Shown in pieces: positions 8,280 through 15,716 of a DNA stretch of 64,000 nt. The position numbers and the translations under genes were made by a program. The DNA is from Arachidicoccus soli (GTDB taxonomy: Bacteria > Bacteroidota > Bacteroidia > Chitinophagales > Chitinophagaceae). Under the pieces are notes generated by a model, which ran no database searches, was not told the DNA's origin, and saw nothing but the letters and a program-made list of their open reading frames with translations. The stretch is from NCBI RefSeq assembly GCF_003600625.1, contig NZ_CP032489.1, positions 682,001 through 746,000 on the forward strand, given 5' to 3'. The stretch's first letter is position 1. Every line of letters begins with the position of its first letter.

Positions 8280-9056
8280 CTAATGAACTTTTTGGGTTAA
8301 ATAAGTATTTTTACTTACCAAAACCCTTTCATTTGGTTTAAAATTATATGCAATACTATTGCCCGGTATATTTTCAGGAATTGGGATAAACTTTGCAATA
8401 CAATCAGTTTTTATCTTTGCTGGGAAAAAACAATTTTCACAAATATTAGAAATATCCATTGAATCTAAGGAAAAATAATTACCACTTGCATCATCTATTT
8501 TATAGTGCATTCCTATATCGCCATTATCAGGTTCAAAAGTTCTGAATGAACGTACATAAAACGAATCTTTGTAAAATTGTACTTCGTAAATTTCGTATGG
8601 ATTTTTTGATTGTTCGGGTGTATGGTTATATTTGGAATGTTTCCAATCAAAATTTACGGCCCCCATGAAGTCCATTCGGTTGGTAGTATCAGTAAATTCA
8701 TCATGTGATATTGAATACCCAACATCTGCGTCATCACGTATTATAAACCATTTTTTTTCACTTTTATATAAAATTTTACGTCCAATATAACTTAATTCTG
8801 ATAGGTTGGTAGTATTGAATGCTATTTTTCTTCTATTATCACTGATGGTATATAAGAAAATTGAGTCGTTTAAAAAAACAATCTTAACGTATGCTTTATT
8901 TTGTAGTTCATAATTTTTATATCGCCATAGATTTTCATATATTCCATTTCTGTAAGAATGAATCGTTTTAGGTTGACCGTTTGTGGTTAATAAAAAAAAA
9001 TTCATGACAACCAATGTCAATACAAGTATTTTAATGCAAGCAGTACATTTTTTCAT
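8280..9056 (-). CDS. Hypothetical exported protein, C-terminus replaced by IS sequence
   Basis: The 258-residue product is not recognised. Residues 1-27 form a signal peptide (MKKCTACIKILVLTLVVMNF, ending near TTNGQ), so it is probably periplasmic or outer-membrane associated. The rest is polar and rich in Tyr, Asn and Asp without a known motif. The last six residues (LTQKVH or TQKVH) are encoded by the terminal repeat of the IS1380-family element. The original gene continued about 28 codons further, now at 6723-6812. Whether the shortened protein is functional is unknown. Confidence 0.7.
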   Translation of the reverse strand: MKKCTACIKILVLTLVVMNFFLLTTNGQPKTIHSYRNGIYENLWRYKNYELQNKAYVKIVFLNDSIFLYTISDNRRKIAFNTTNLSELSYIGRKILYKSEKKWFIIRDDADVGYSISHDEFTDTTNRMDFMGAVNFDWKHSKYNHTPEQSKNPYEIYEVQFYKDSFYVRSFRTFEPDNGDIGMHYKIDDASGNYFSLDSMDISNICENCFFPAKIKTDCIAKFIPIPENIPGNSIAYNFKPNERVLVSKNTYLTQKVH

Positions 9057-9109
9057 AATATGAATAATTTTACATACATCACTTTTTATATAAACTAATC
9101 ATAAACATA

Positions 9110-9392
9110 TTATTGAAATACCCCGGGATTTGCTTGAACCAATGATAAACCAGCATCATCGATTTGACTTTGTGTTAAAGATTGACCTCCTGTACTAATA
9201 GCGGAATTGGGTATAATAAACATACTGAATTGACCATTGGTTCCAGTGTTAATAGAATTGTGATTGCCGTTTATTCCTCCTAAATTCAAACCATTATAGT
9301 CCGCCAAATGATATGAAATTTCACCGATATAATTATTTTTACCACCGGAACTGTCTCCAACTACTGCATAATAAAGTTGTCTTACTTCTCCT
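9110..9392 (-). pseudogene. Orphan reading frame abutting rnr, probable gene fragment
   Basis: A minus-strand frame is open from a stop overlapping the rnr 3' end to a TAA at 9110. It encodes about 94 residues: EKGEVRQLYYAVVGDSSGGK, then NNYIGEISYHLADYNGLNLG and a Gly/Asn/Ser/Gln-rich tail ending ANPGVFQ. There is no ATG. The only usual alternative start is TTG at 9307, giving 65 residues. The composition suggests the C-terminus of a secreted protein or a small peptide precursor, but no family is recognised. Confidence 0.35.
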
Positions 9393-11454
9393 TTTTCTGA
9401 CTCACTTTATTCATTCCTTTCTTCTTTGTTTTTTTGGTTATAGATTGCTCATTTGTGTTAGGTTGTTCTGCCCCAGGCTTTAAAATCCATTCATAATCCA
9501 ATTGGCGTTTGTCTAAATTAGCTGCAACCACCTTTATCCAGACCTTATCACCCATTCTAAATTTACGTCCGGTGCGTGCCCCTGCCAACATATATTCTCC
9601 TTCAATGGAACGGAAATCGTCGTAGAAATTTAAGCTTTGAATGCTTACCAAACCTTCGCATTTTTGCTCAATCGTTTCTACCCAAAAACCAAAATCTGCC
9701 ACTCCACTGATAATACCTTCAAATTCTTCGCCTAAGAATTGTTGCATATATTCCACTTGTTTGTATTTGTTGCCTGCCCTTTCACAATCCATCGCGGCAC
9801 GTTCACGATCGCTACAATGCTTGCACTTCTCTTCCATCTGTTTGTCAACAATCGGTTGCTCTTGTAAACAACTTTCAATAATTCGGTGAACCATTACATC
9901 GGGATAACGACGAATGGGAGAGGTAAAGTGGCAATAATCATCAAACCCTAAACCATAGTGTCCGATATTTTCACTTGTATAAATGGCTTTTGCCATCGTA
10001 CGAATACCTAATTGTTCGAGTATATGTTGCTCTGGCTTCCCATGTGCCTTTTCGAGCATTTCGTTAAAACTATGTGCAATATTTTCGGGAGAGCTTATAT
10101 CAAATTGATAACCGTATTTTCTTGCGAAAGGAACAAAAGCAGCGAATTTATCTTCGTCTGGTTCGTCGTGTACACGATAAGGAAAAGGAATTTCTTTGCC
10201 TTTTACTTTTATTTTTGATGCGTAGGTTGCAACTGTTCTATTAGCTAAAAGCATTAATTCCTCTACCAATTGATGGGCAGGTTTGCTTTCTTTTATTTCT
10301 ATGCCGATAGGTTTTCCATTTTCGTCTAATTTGAATTTTACTTCCTGTGAAGAGAAATTGATGGCCCCTTTAGAGAAGCGCTCTTTCCGCAGAGTTTGTG
10401 TAATTTTATTTAATAATAAGACTTCTTCTTTTAAGTCACTTTCCTTGCCTTCAATTATTTCTTGTACTTCTTCGTAGGTAAATCTGCGATTAGAATGAAT
10501 GATGGTTTTCCCAATCCAATGTTCTTTTACGACTCCTTTTTCTGTTATCGTAAAAACAGCTGAAAACGTGAGTTTGTCTTCATTTGGACGAAGTGAGCAT
10601 AGTACATTTGAAATATGCTCGGGTAACATTGGGTTAACCCTATCAGGCAGATAAACCGATGTCGCGCGTTTATAAGCTTCTTCATCCAACTCTGTTTTAG
10701 GGGTTACATAATGACTAACATCTGCAATATGTACACCTATTTCATATAATCCTTTCCCCATCTTTTTAATAGAAACTGCATCGTCAAAATCTTTGGCATC
10801 AAACGGGTCAATAGTAAAAGTAAGTGTATCTCTAAAGTCTTTTCTTTTAGCAATTTCTTTTGTTGAAATCGTTTCGGGTAACGCATCTGACTCGCGCATC
10901 ACTTCATCGCTAAAACCGACAGTGAAGCCATTATCTGCTAACAAAGCATTCATCGCAAAATTATTTTCATCTTCCGGTTTAACGATGGAAATAACTTCTC
11001 CTTCTGGCTTTTTCTCGGTACTTTCCCATTTCGTTAAGCGTACCAATACCTTCTCCTTGTCGGTTGCATTTTTTAGTTTGTTTTTTGGGATATAGATATC
11101 TGGCATGGGCTTTTCTCCCGATGCGATGAAAAATCCAAAGTTATTTGAAACACTTATTCTTCCAATGAATTCGGTTTGTTTGCGCTCTACTACTTCGGTA
11201 ATGCGACCTTCTTTACGACCACTTGTTGCATTTTGTTTCACTATTTTCACAAGAACCGTGTCGCCGTCCAAAGCTACACCCATGTCTTGTGGCCGCACTA
11301 GAATGTCTTTGCCATTTTCTGCACCGGTAATTACGTATCCCATTCCGCTGCGTGTTACATCTAATGTGCCTTTCAAGCTTTCGATAGTTTTGCTTTTAGG
11401 GGTATATTTATTAGACTTTTTCTTATTATATTTTGGTATATTTTTTTTAGGCAT
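9382..11454 (-). CDS. rnr: Ribonuclease R
   Basis: The 690-residue 3'-5' hydrolytic exoribonuclease degrades structured RNA. It has a basic N-terminal tail (MPKKNIPKYNKKKSNK), cold-shock/OB domains to about residue 200, the RNB catalytic domain from about 215 with the metal-binding TIDPFDAKDFDDAVS, the conserved HYGLGFDDYCHFTSPIRRYPD near 495-520, and an S1 domain (FEGIISGVADFGFWVE) before a Lys-rich C-terminus. It is the last gene of a five-gene minus-strand operon, 8 bp after lpxK. Confidence 0.96.
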   Translation of the reverse strand: MPKKNIPKYNKKKSNKYTPKSKTIESLKGTLDVTRSGMGYVITGAENGKDILVRPQDMGVALDGDTVLVKIVKQNATSGRKEGRITEVVERKQTEFIGRISVSNNFGFFIASGEKPMPDIYIPKNKLKNATDKEKVLVRLTKWESTEKKPEGEVISIVKPEDENNFAMNALLADNGFTVGFSDEVMRESDALPETISTKEIAKRKDFRDTLTFTIDPFDAKDFDDAVSIKKMGKGLYEIGVHIADVSHYVTPKTELDEEAYKRATSVYLPDRVNPMLPEHISNVLCSLRPNEDKLTFSAVFTITEKGVVKEHWIGKTIIHSNRRFTYEEVQEIIEGKESDLKEEVLLLNKITQTLRKERFSKGAINFSSQEVKFKLDENGKPIGIEIKESKPAHQLVEELMLLANRTVATYASKIKVKGKEIPFPYRVHDEPDEDKFAAFVPFARKYGYQFDISSPENIAHSFNEMLEKAHGKPEQHILEQLGIRTMAKAIYTSENIGHYGLGFDDYCHFTSPIRRYPDVMVHRIIESCLQEQPIVDKQMEEKCKHCSDRERAAMDCERAGNKYKQVEYMQQFLGEEFEGIISGVADFGFWVETIEQKCEGLVSIQSLNFYDDFRSIEGEYMLAGARTGRKFRMGDKVWIKVVAANLDKRQLDYEWILKPGAEQPNTNEQSITKKTKKKGMNKVSQKKEK

Positions 11455-11462
11455 TGTATTGC

Positions 11463-12530
11463 TTATTTGTATTTTGAGATAAAGGTTTCCACTATTGAAT
11501 TGAATTCATTTTCCTGCTGGAAAAGAAAACTATTGCGAATAGGTAATATATATAAAGATAAAGGATGCAGTTCGTTTTTGAATGCTAATAATTTTACTGC
11601 ATCCTTTTCGGTTGTAATCATTATTTTATTTTCAGACGGAATTGACTGGAAATTTTCTGTTATTTTTTTGATGTCTGAAGGAGAAAAATCGTGATGGTCG
11701 GAGAAATTTATTTCCTTAAAATTGTTATCAAATTGGGAAACGTATTTTTGAAGTGTGTGCGGTCGGGCAATACCGTGAACGAGTAAAATTTGTTGTCCTT
11801 GGTGCAAAGGTACTTCTTTTTTATTAAAAATATGATAAGGTGTTCCATAAGCGATGGAAGTGAAAAACAAGTTCTGGCCTTTTTGTAAGGCTATGGATAG
11901 TGCAATTTTATCTTTTTCACTTATAGATAGATCTGCCGGACATTTCGTTAGAACAATGATTTGCGCTCGTTTATACGAGCCTCTTTTGTCGCGAAGTTGT
12001 CCGGTTGGCAGGAAAAAATCTTTGGTAAAAAGATGCTGATAATCTGTCAATAAAATATTTAAACCGGCTTTTACTTTCCGATGCTGAAAGGCATCATCTA
12101 AAATAACTGCATCGGTAGAGGGTGCATCTTTTAATAATTGCTCAATAGCGCTAATTCTGTCTTCGCCAACAGCAACAGTGACTTCAGGAAATTTCAGGTG
12201 AAACTGCATGGGTTCATCTCCAATTTCATTACTCGTTGTTTTTTTATTTGCTAATAAATATCCTTTTGTTTTTCTTTTATAGCCGCGGCTTAGTGTAGCA
12301 ATAGAGAATTTTTTTTGCAATAAACTAAGTAAATATTCTACCATTGGTGTTTTGCCGGTGCCACCAACAGAGAGATTGCCAATACATATAATTGGAAAAT
12401 CGAAACTCTTCACACGGAGTATTTTTTTATCGAAAAGAAAATTACGGAAATAAATTATGCATCCATAAATAATTGATATGGGAAATAATAAAAATCGAAA
12501 AAAGGTAAGAAAAAACGTTTTAGAATTCAT
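11463..12530 (-). CDS. lpxK: Tetraacyldisaccharide 4'-kinase LpxK
   Basis: The 355-residue protein phosphorylates the 4' position of the lipid A disaccharide at the inner membrane. A hydrophobic N-terminal segment (about 5-30) is followed by the Walker A region ICIGNLSVGGTGKTP (about 50-63) and the conserved DDAFQHRKVK (about 145). HGIARPH and DHHDFSP further along are also typical. It overlaps the upstream cyclo-ligase gene by 11 bp, implying translational coupling. Two other LPS genes (a KdsC-type phosphatase and kdsB) lie elsewhere in the window. Confidence 0.94.
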   Translation of the reverse strand: MNSKTFFLTFFRFLLFPISIIYGCIIYFRNFLFDKKILRVKSFDFPIICIGNLSVGGTGKTPMVEYLLSLLQKKFSIATLSRGYKRKTKGYLLANKKTTSNEIGDEPMQFHLKFPEVTVAVGEDRISAIEQLLKDAPSTDAVILDDAFQHRKVKAGLNILLTDYQHLFTKDFFLPTGQLRDKRGSYKRAQIIVLTKCPADLSISEKDKIALSIALQKGQNLFFTSIAYGTPYHIFNKKEVPLHQGQQILLVHGIARPHTLQKYVSQFDNNFKEINFSDHHDFSPSDIKKITENFQSIPSENKIMITTEKDAVKLLAFKNELHPLSLYILPIRNSFLFQQENEFNSIVETFISKYK

Positions 12531-13104
12531 AAACCGACTCGGGTGTAATGCAATAATCTAAAGGTATATCAAATTTATGAACATCTTTTATATTTTCGAC
12601 AGGCGAAAAATAACTGAAGCCTACTTTTAGAATATCTTCTTTGCAATTAGCTAAAAAACGGTCGTAAAACCCCTTTCCATAACCAACACGAAACCCTTTA
12701 ATGTCGCATACTACAAGCGGTACAAAAATTAGGTCTATGTCTAATGCTTCGATATTTTCTCCGTCTTGTGGTTCGGTAATATGAAATTTATTCTGTTGAT
12801 AAATGGTGCCATCATTTATCACAACTGCTTGCATAGTATGTTTAGCAAAATTGCTTACTGGATAAGCAATTTGTAAATCGGGAATAGTATGACGCAAATA
12901 ACTACTATACAAAATGGTATTGGGTTCATTGCTATGTGGCATTGGCCAAAAACTCATCAAAGTATGGACATCAGAAAAGGAAAGACGTTGAAATTGTATC
13001 AACAATAGATCGTCCAGCTTCAGCTTTTCATGTGAAGAAATAGCATTGCGTTTTTCAAGATAGCATTTTCTTAGTGTTATTTTCTCTGAGTAGTTGTTCT
13101 CCAT
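12520..13104 (-). CDS. 5-formyltetrahydrofolate cyclo-ligase
   Basis: The 194-residue protein would convert 5-formyl-THF to 5,10-methenyl-THF with ATP. The family signature is GYGKGFYDRFLAN near residue 140, and basic residues near the N-terminus (LRKCYLEKRNAIS) fit the ATP site. The ATG at 13104 is chosen over a TTG one codon earlier. It begins 6 bp after the rsmD stop and overlaps lpxK by 11 bp. Confidence 0.9.
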   Translation of the reverse strand: MENNYSEKITLRKCYLEKRNAISSHEKLKLDDLLLIQFQRLSFSDVHTLMSFWPMPHSNEPNTILYSSYLRHTIPDLQIAYPVSNFAKHTMQAVVINDGTIYQQNKFHITEPQDGENIEALDIDLIFVPLVVCDIKGFRVGYGKGFYDRFLANCKEDILKVGFSYFSPVENIKDVHKFDIPLDYCITPESVYEF

Positions 13105-13110
13105 CAATTT

Positions 13111-13653
13111 TTATTTTAATCTCTCGAAAAAAGAAAAAACTGTTGTACCGTAATTTCGCTGAAAGCTAAATCCAGAGAATGTTTCATAATTATTTCTCGG
13201 TGTATGTTCTAATACAAAAAAACCTTTTTCTGCGATTAGATTTCGTTGTACAATTATTCGCGGAATTTCGTCAATACTGCCTAACGCATAAGGTGGCCCG
13301 GCAAAAATAAAGTCAAATGTGTCGACGCAGTTTTCAATAAATTGAAAAACATCCATTTTTAAAACGCGTGCATTTTCTACTTTCAGCATATTTAAATTTT
13401 GCTGAATAAAATTCTGCATAATGCTGTCTTTTTCAATAATCGTTAAATCACATGCACCACGTGATGCCAATTCGTAACTAATGCACCCCGTACCTCCAAA
13501 TAAGTCGAGCGTTTTTATGCCATCAAAACTCATTCTGTTTTGCAAAATATTAAACAACCCCTCCTTCGCAATATCAGTAGTGGGTCTGGTATGCGGCATT
13601 TTGGCCGGTGGCTTTATCTTTCTCCCTCCATGTATTCCTGAAATAATTCTCAT
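13111..13653 (-). CDS. rsmD: 16S rRNA (guanine-966-N2)-methyltransferase RsmD family
   Basis: The 180-residue Rossmann methyltransferase begins MRIISGIHGGRKIKPP, diagnostic for RsmD, and contains RPTTDIAKEGLFNIL and the SAM motif LDLFGGTGCISYELASRGA. The catalytic motif IV, normally D/N-P-P-Y/F, reads AGPPY here, with Gly (codon GGG) in place of the acidic residue. The ATG shares one base with the TAA of the upstream DUF3822 gene (TAATG), so translation is probably coupled. Confidence 0.92.
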   Translation of the reverse strand: MRIISGIHGGRKIKPPAKMPHTRPTTDIAKEGLFNILQNRMSFDGIKTLDLFGGTGCISYELASRGACDLTIIEKDSIMQNFIQQNLNMLKVENARVLKMDVFQFIENCVDTFDFIFAGPPYALGSIDEIPRIIVQRNLIAEKGFFVLEHTPRNNYETFSGFSFQRNYGTTVFSFFERLK

Positions 13654-14468
13654 TATACATATTTAAAAAATGGTACAAAATAATGTGATGGGTATTCGCT
13701 AAATTCGCTATTTAAAAAAGGTGCATTCCCTGCAGTATCTACATCAATTATTGGAATATATTTGTATATTTCCTTGAACAAAGAAGAATCCCCGTCTATT
13801 AATCCGGATAAAATAACCCTGGTCGACGTAATATCTATGTTTAGCTGCTTTGCAGCATTTAAAATATGATAAACCACATCAGTTCCGGAAGAAAATTCTA
13901 ATGCATTAATGAATTGTAGTTCTTTGTTTTGCTTTACACAAATGATAAAATACCCTTGATAAAAAATAGCTAAAACATCTAATTTTTCCGATGAAGAAAA
14001 ATGTACAAAACGATTAATTATTTCTAAATATTTGTGGGTATATGTTGCCTTTGGAAAGTAAATTTGTAAAGTGTTATATTGAGCCTTATTTGCTAAATAA
14101 GGAAGCGTGATAGTGTCATTTCTGTCCACAAAAGTTCTTGTTTCCCCTAACCCATTTTCCAAACTTTGATGAACTGCATTTATAATTTCTTCTGAAGAAA
14201 CCGCTGTTGGCACACATTGCGCAAATGCATTGGACCAAACGATTTTTACCTGTTGATATTCTTTATTGAATAAAAAAGATTGTTCCTTTATCTCTTTCAA
14301 CACCTTTTCGAAATTTTCTTCTTCCGTGAAATTGAAATATTCAAAATTTTTACCAGGGATATTTTCTTCATTCTGTGTTATAAGCGCAATATGCTTTTCT
14401 CCTACTTCTACAACAAGGCGAAAAAGAGGTGCGGGCTCATGCGATATTTCAAAAGTTCTTTGTGTCAT
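13653..14468 (-). CDS. DUF3822 family protein
   Basis: The product is 271 residues from the ATG at 14468; a TTG seven codons upstream is less likely. It begins MTQRTFEISHEPAPLFRLVV and carries Asp/Ser-rich strands such as DVLAIFYQGYFIICVKQ, matching the DUF3822 family I associate with Bacteroidota genomes next to rsmD. The fold recalls actin-like ATPases of the pilus/cell-shape type, but no catalytic motif is evident and the function is unknown. It is the first gene of the operon running to rnr. Confidence 0.78.
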   Translation of the reverse strand: MTQRTFEISHEPAPLFRLVVEVGEKHIALITQNEENIPGKNFEYFNFTEEENFEKVLKEIKEQSFLFNKEYQQVKIVWSNAFAQCVPTAVSSEEIINAVHQSLENGLGETRTFVDRNDTITLPYLANKAQYNTLQIYFPKATYTHKYLEIINRFVHFSSSEKLDVLAIFYQGYFIICVKQNKELQFINALEFSSGTDVVYHILNAAKQLNIDITSTRVILSGLIDGDSSLFKEIYKYIPIIDVDTAGNAPFLNSEFSEYPSHYFVPFFKYV

Positions 14469-14595
14469 AATCAGGCATTCTGTTTGCAATGTTACGAAAC
14501 CTGAATGACTAATATTTGTTTAACTTTGGTAAAAATATAGAAATGTTACATTAGGCTTTGATAATGCATATTTGTAAACCAGAAAGAAAACTTTG

Positions 14596-15315
14596 ATGAC
14601 GAAATTAAGTGTAAATATTAATAAATTTGCTGTTTTAAGAAACAGCCGTGGTGGGAACAATCCTGATGTAATAAAAGCGGCAATTGATGCACAGCGTTTT
14701 GGGGCAGATGGCATTACGGTGCATCCGCGTCCAGACGAAAGACATATTCGTTACAGTGACGTGCGAGAAATAAAGAAAATAGTTACCACAGAATTTAATA
14801 TTGAAGGGAATTGTCGAGAACAAAAATTTGTTGATTTGGTATTGGAAACCAAACCCCATCAAGTTACACTAGTGCCAGACGCCTTGGGTCAGATTACTAG
14901 TAATCACGGTTGGGATACTATTGCTAATAAAGAATATTTAAAAGAAATGGTGGGTCTTTTTAAGAATAAAAATATTCGCGTAAGCATATTCGTTGATCCT
15001 GTAATTGGAATGATAGAAGGCGCAAAAGAAACCGGCACGGATAGGATAGAGTTATACACAGAGGGGTTTGCAGTAGCGTATCTAAAAGATAAAAATAAAT
15101 CTGTTGAAAGATATGTTACTGCTGCCGAAAATGCTCACCAATTGGGACTTGGCATCAATGCCGGCCATGATTTGGATTTGCATAATCTCAAATTCTTTCG
15201 ACAAAATGTTCCTTATCTTGATGAGGTTTCTATTGGTCATGCCCTGATTTGCGATGCTTTGTATTTGGGTTTTGAAAACACAATCCAGATGTATAAAAGA
15301 CAATTGGCGGAATAA
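14596..15315 (+). CDS. pdxJ: Pyridoxine 5'-phosphate synthase
   Basis: The 239-residue TIM barrel condenses 1-deoxyxylulose 5-phosphate with aminoacetone 3-phosphate in the DXP-dependent vitamin B6 pathway. Signatures are [17 protein letters not shown] at the N-terminus, [16 protein letters not shown] (about 35-50) with catalytic residues, FNIEGN, and a C-terminal [13 protein letters not shown] plus [13 protein letters not shown] for phosphate binding. The ATG at 14596 follows an in-frame TTG and gives the usual family length. Confidence 0.96.
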   Translation: MTKLSVNINKFAVLRNSRGGNNPDVIKAAIDAQRFGADGITVHPRPDERHIRYSDVREIKKIVTTEFNIEGNCREQKFVDLVLETKPHQVTLVPDALGQITSNHGWDTIANKEYLKEMVGLFKNKNIRVSIFVDPVIGMIEGAKETGTDRIELYTEGFAVAYLKDKNKSVERYVTAAENAHQLGLGINAGHDLDLHNLKFFRQNVPYLDEVSIGHALICDALYLGFENTIQMYKRQLAE

Positions 15316-15351
15316 TTTATTATCTAATTTATCTTTAAAATCTATCGTAAA

Positions 15352-15702
15352 ATGTATATTGTTTACGGAATAAAAAATTGTAATACAGTAAAAAAATCTT
15401 TGACTTATTTAGATGAACATAAAATTGCTTATCGGTTCCACGATTACAAAAAAGAAGGTATCACGAAAGCAAAATTGAAAGATTGGTCATCACAATTGGG
15501 TTGGGAAAAGTTGGTAAATAAGAAAGGTTCCACTTGGCGAATGTTGGACGATGCTACTAAAAATAAGGTAACTTCGGAAACTAAAGCCATCGAGCTAATG
15601 ATGGAGAAGACCAGTGTTATAAAAAGGCCTTTAATTGAAAATGGTACTAAGGTGATTGCACTGGGTTTTGAAGAAGAAGTGTATCATTCTATTGATTGGT
15701 AA
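15352..15702 (+). CDS. ArsC/Spx-like thioredoxin-fold protein (YffB type)
   Basis: The 116-residue protein starts MYIVYGIKNCNTVKKSLTYL, the single-Cys active-site loop of the ArsC/Spx/MgsR superfamily, and ends with the conserved RPLIENGTKVIALGFEEEVY. With one Cys (CNTV) and no arsenate operon nearby, it is closer to the YffB-like group than to a true arsenate reductase. The reaction is uncertain. It lies 36 bp after pdxJ on the same strand. Confidence 0.85.
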   Translation: MYIVYGIKNCNTVKKSLTYLDEHKIAYRFHDYKKEGITKAKLKDWSSQLGWEKLVNKKGSTWRMLDDATKNKVTSETKAIELMMEKTSVIKRPLIENGTKVIALGFEEEVYHSIDW

Positions 15703-15716
15703 TTAATAACACTTAA

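Larger units (their letters stand above)
6813..8296 (+). mobile_element. Intact IS1380-family insertion sequence
   Basis: The element is about 1.48 kb. Terminal inverted repeats are seen as AACCCAAAAAGTTCA at 6812-6826 and its reverse complement at 8284-8298. TTAA flanks both sides (6809-6812 and 8297-8300), consistent with a 4-bp target duplication, although the exact end is ambiguous by one base. A perfect 13-bp palindrome lies inside the left end. One full-length transposase is encoded. The insertion truncates a minus-strand gene. Confidence 0.85.
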
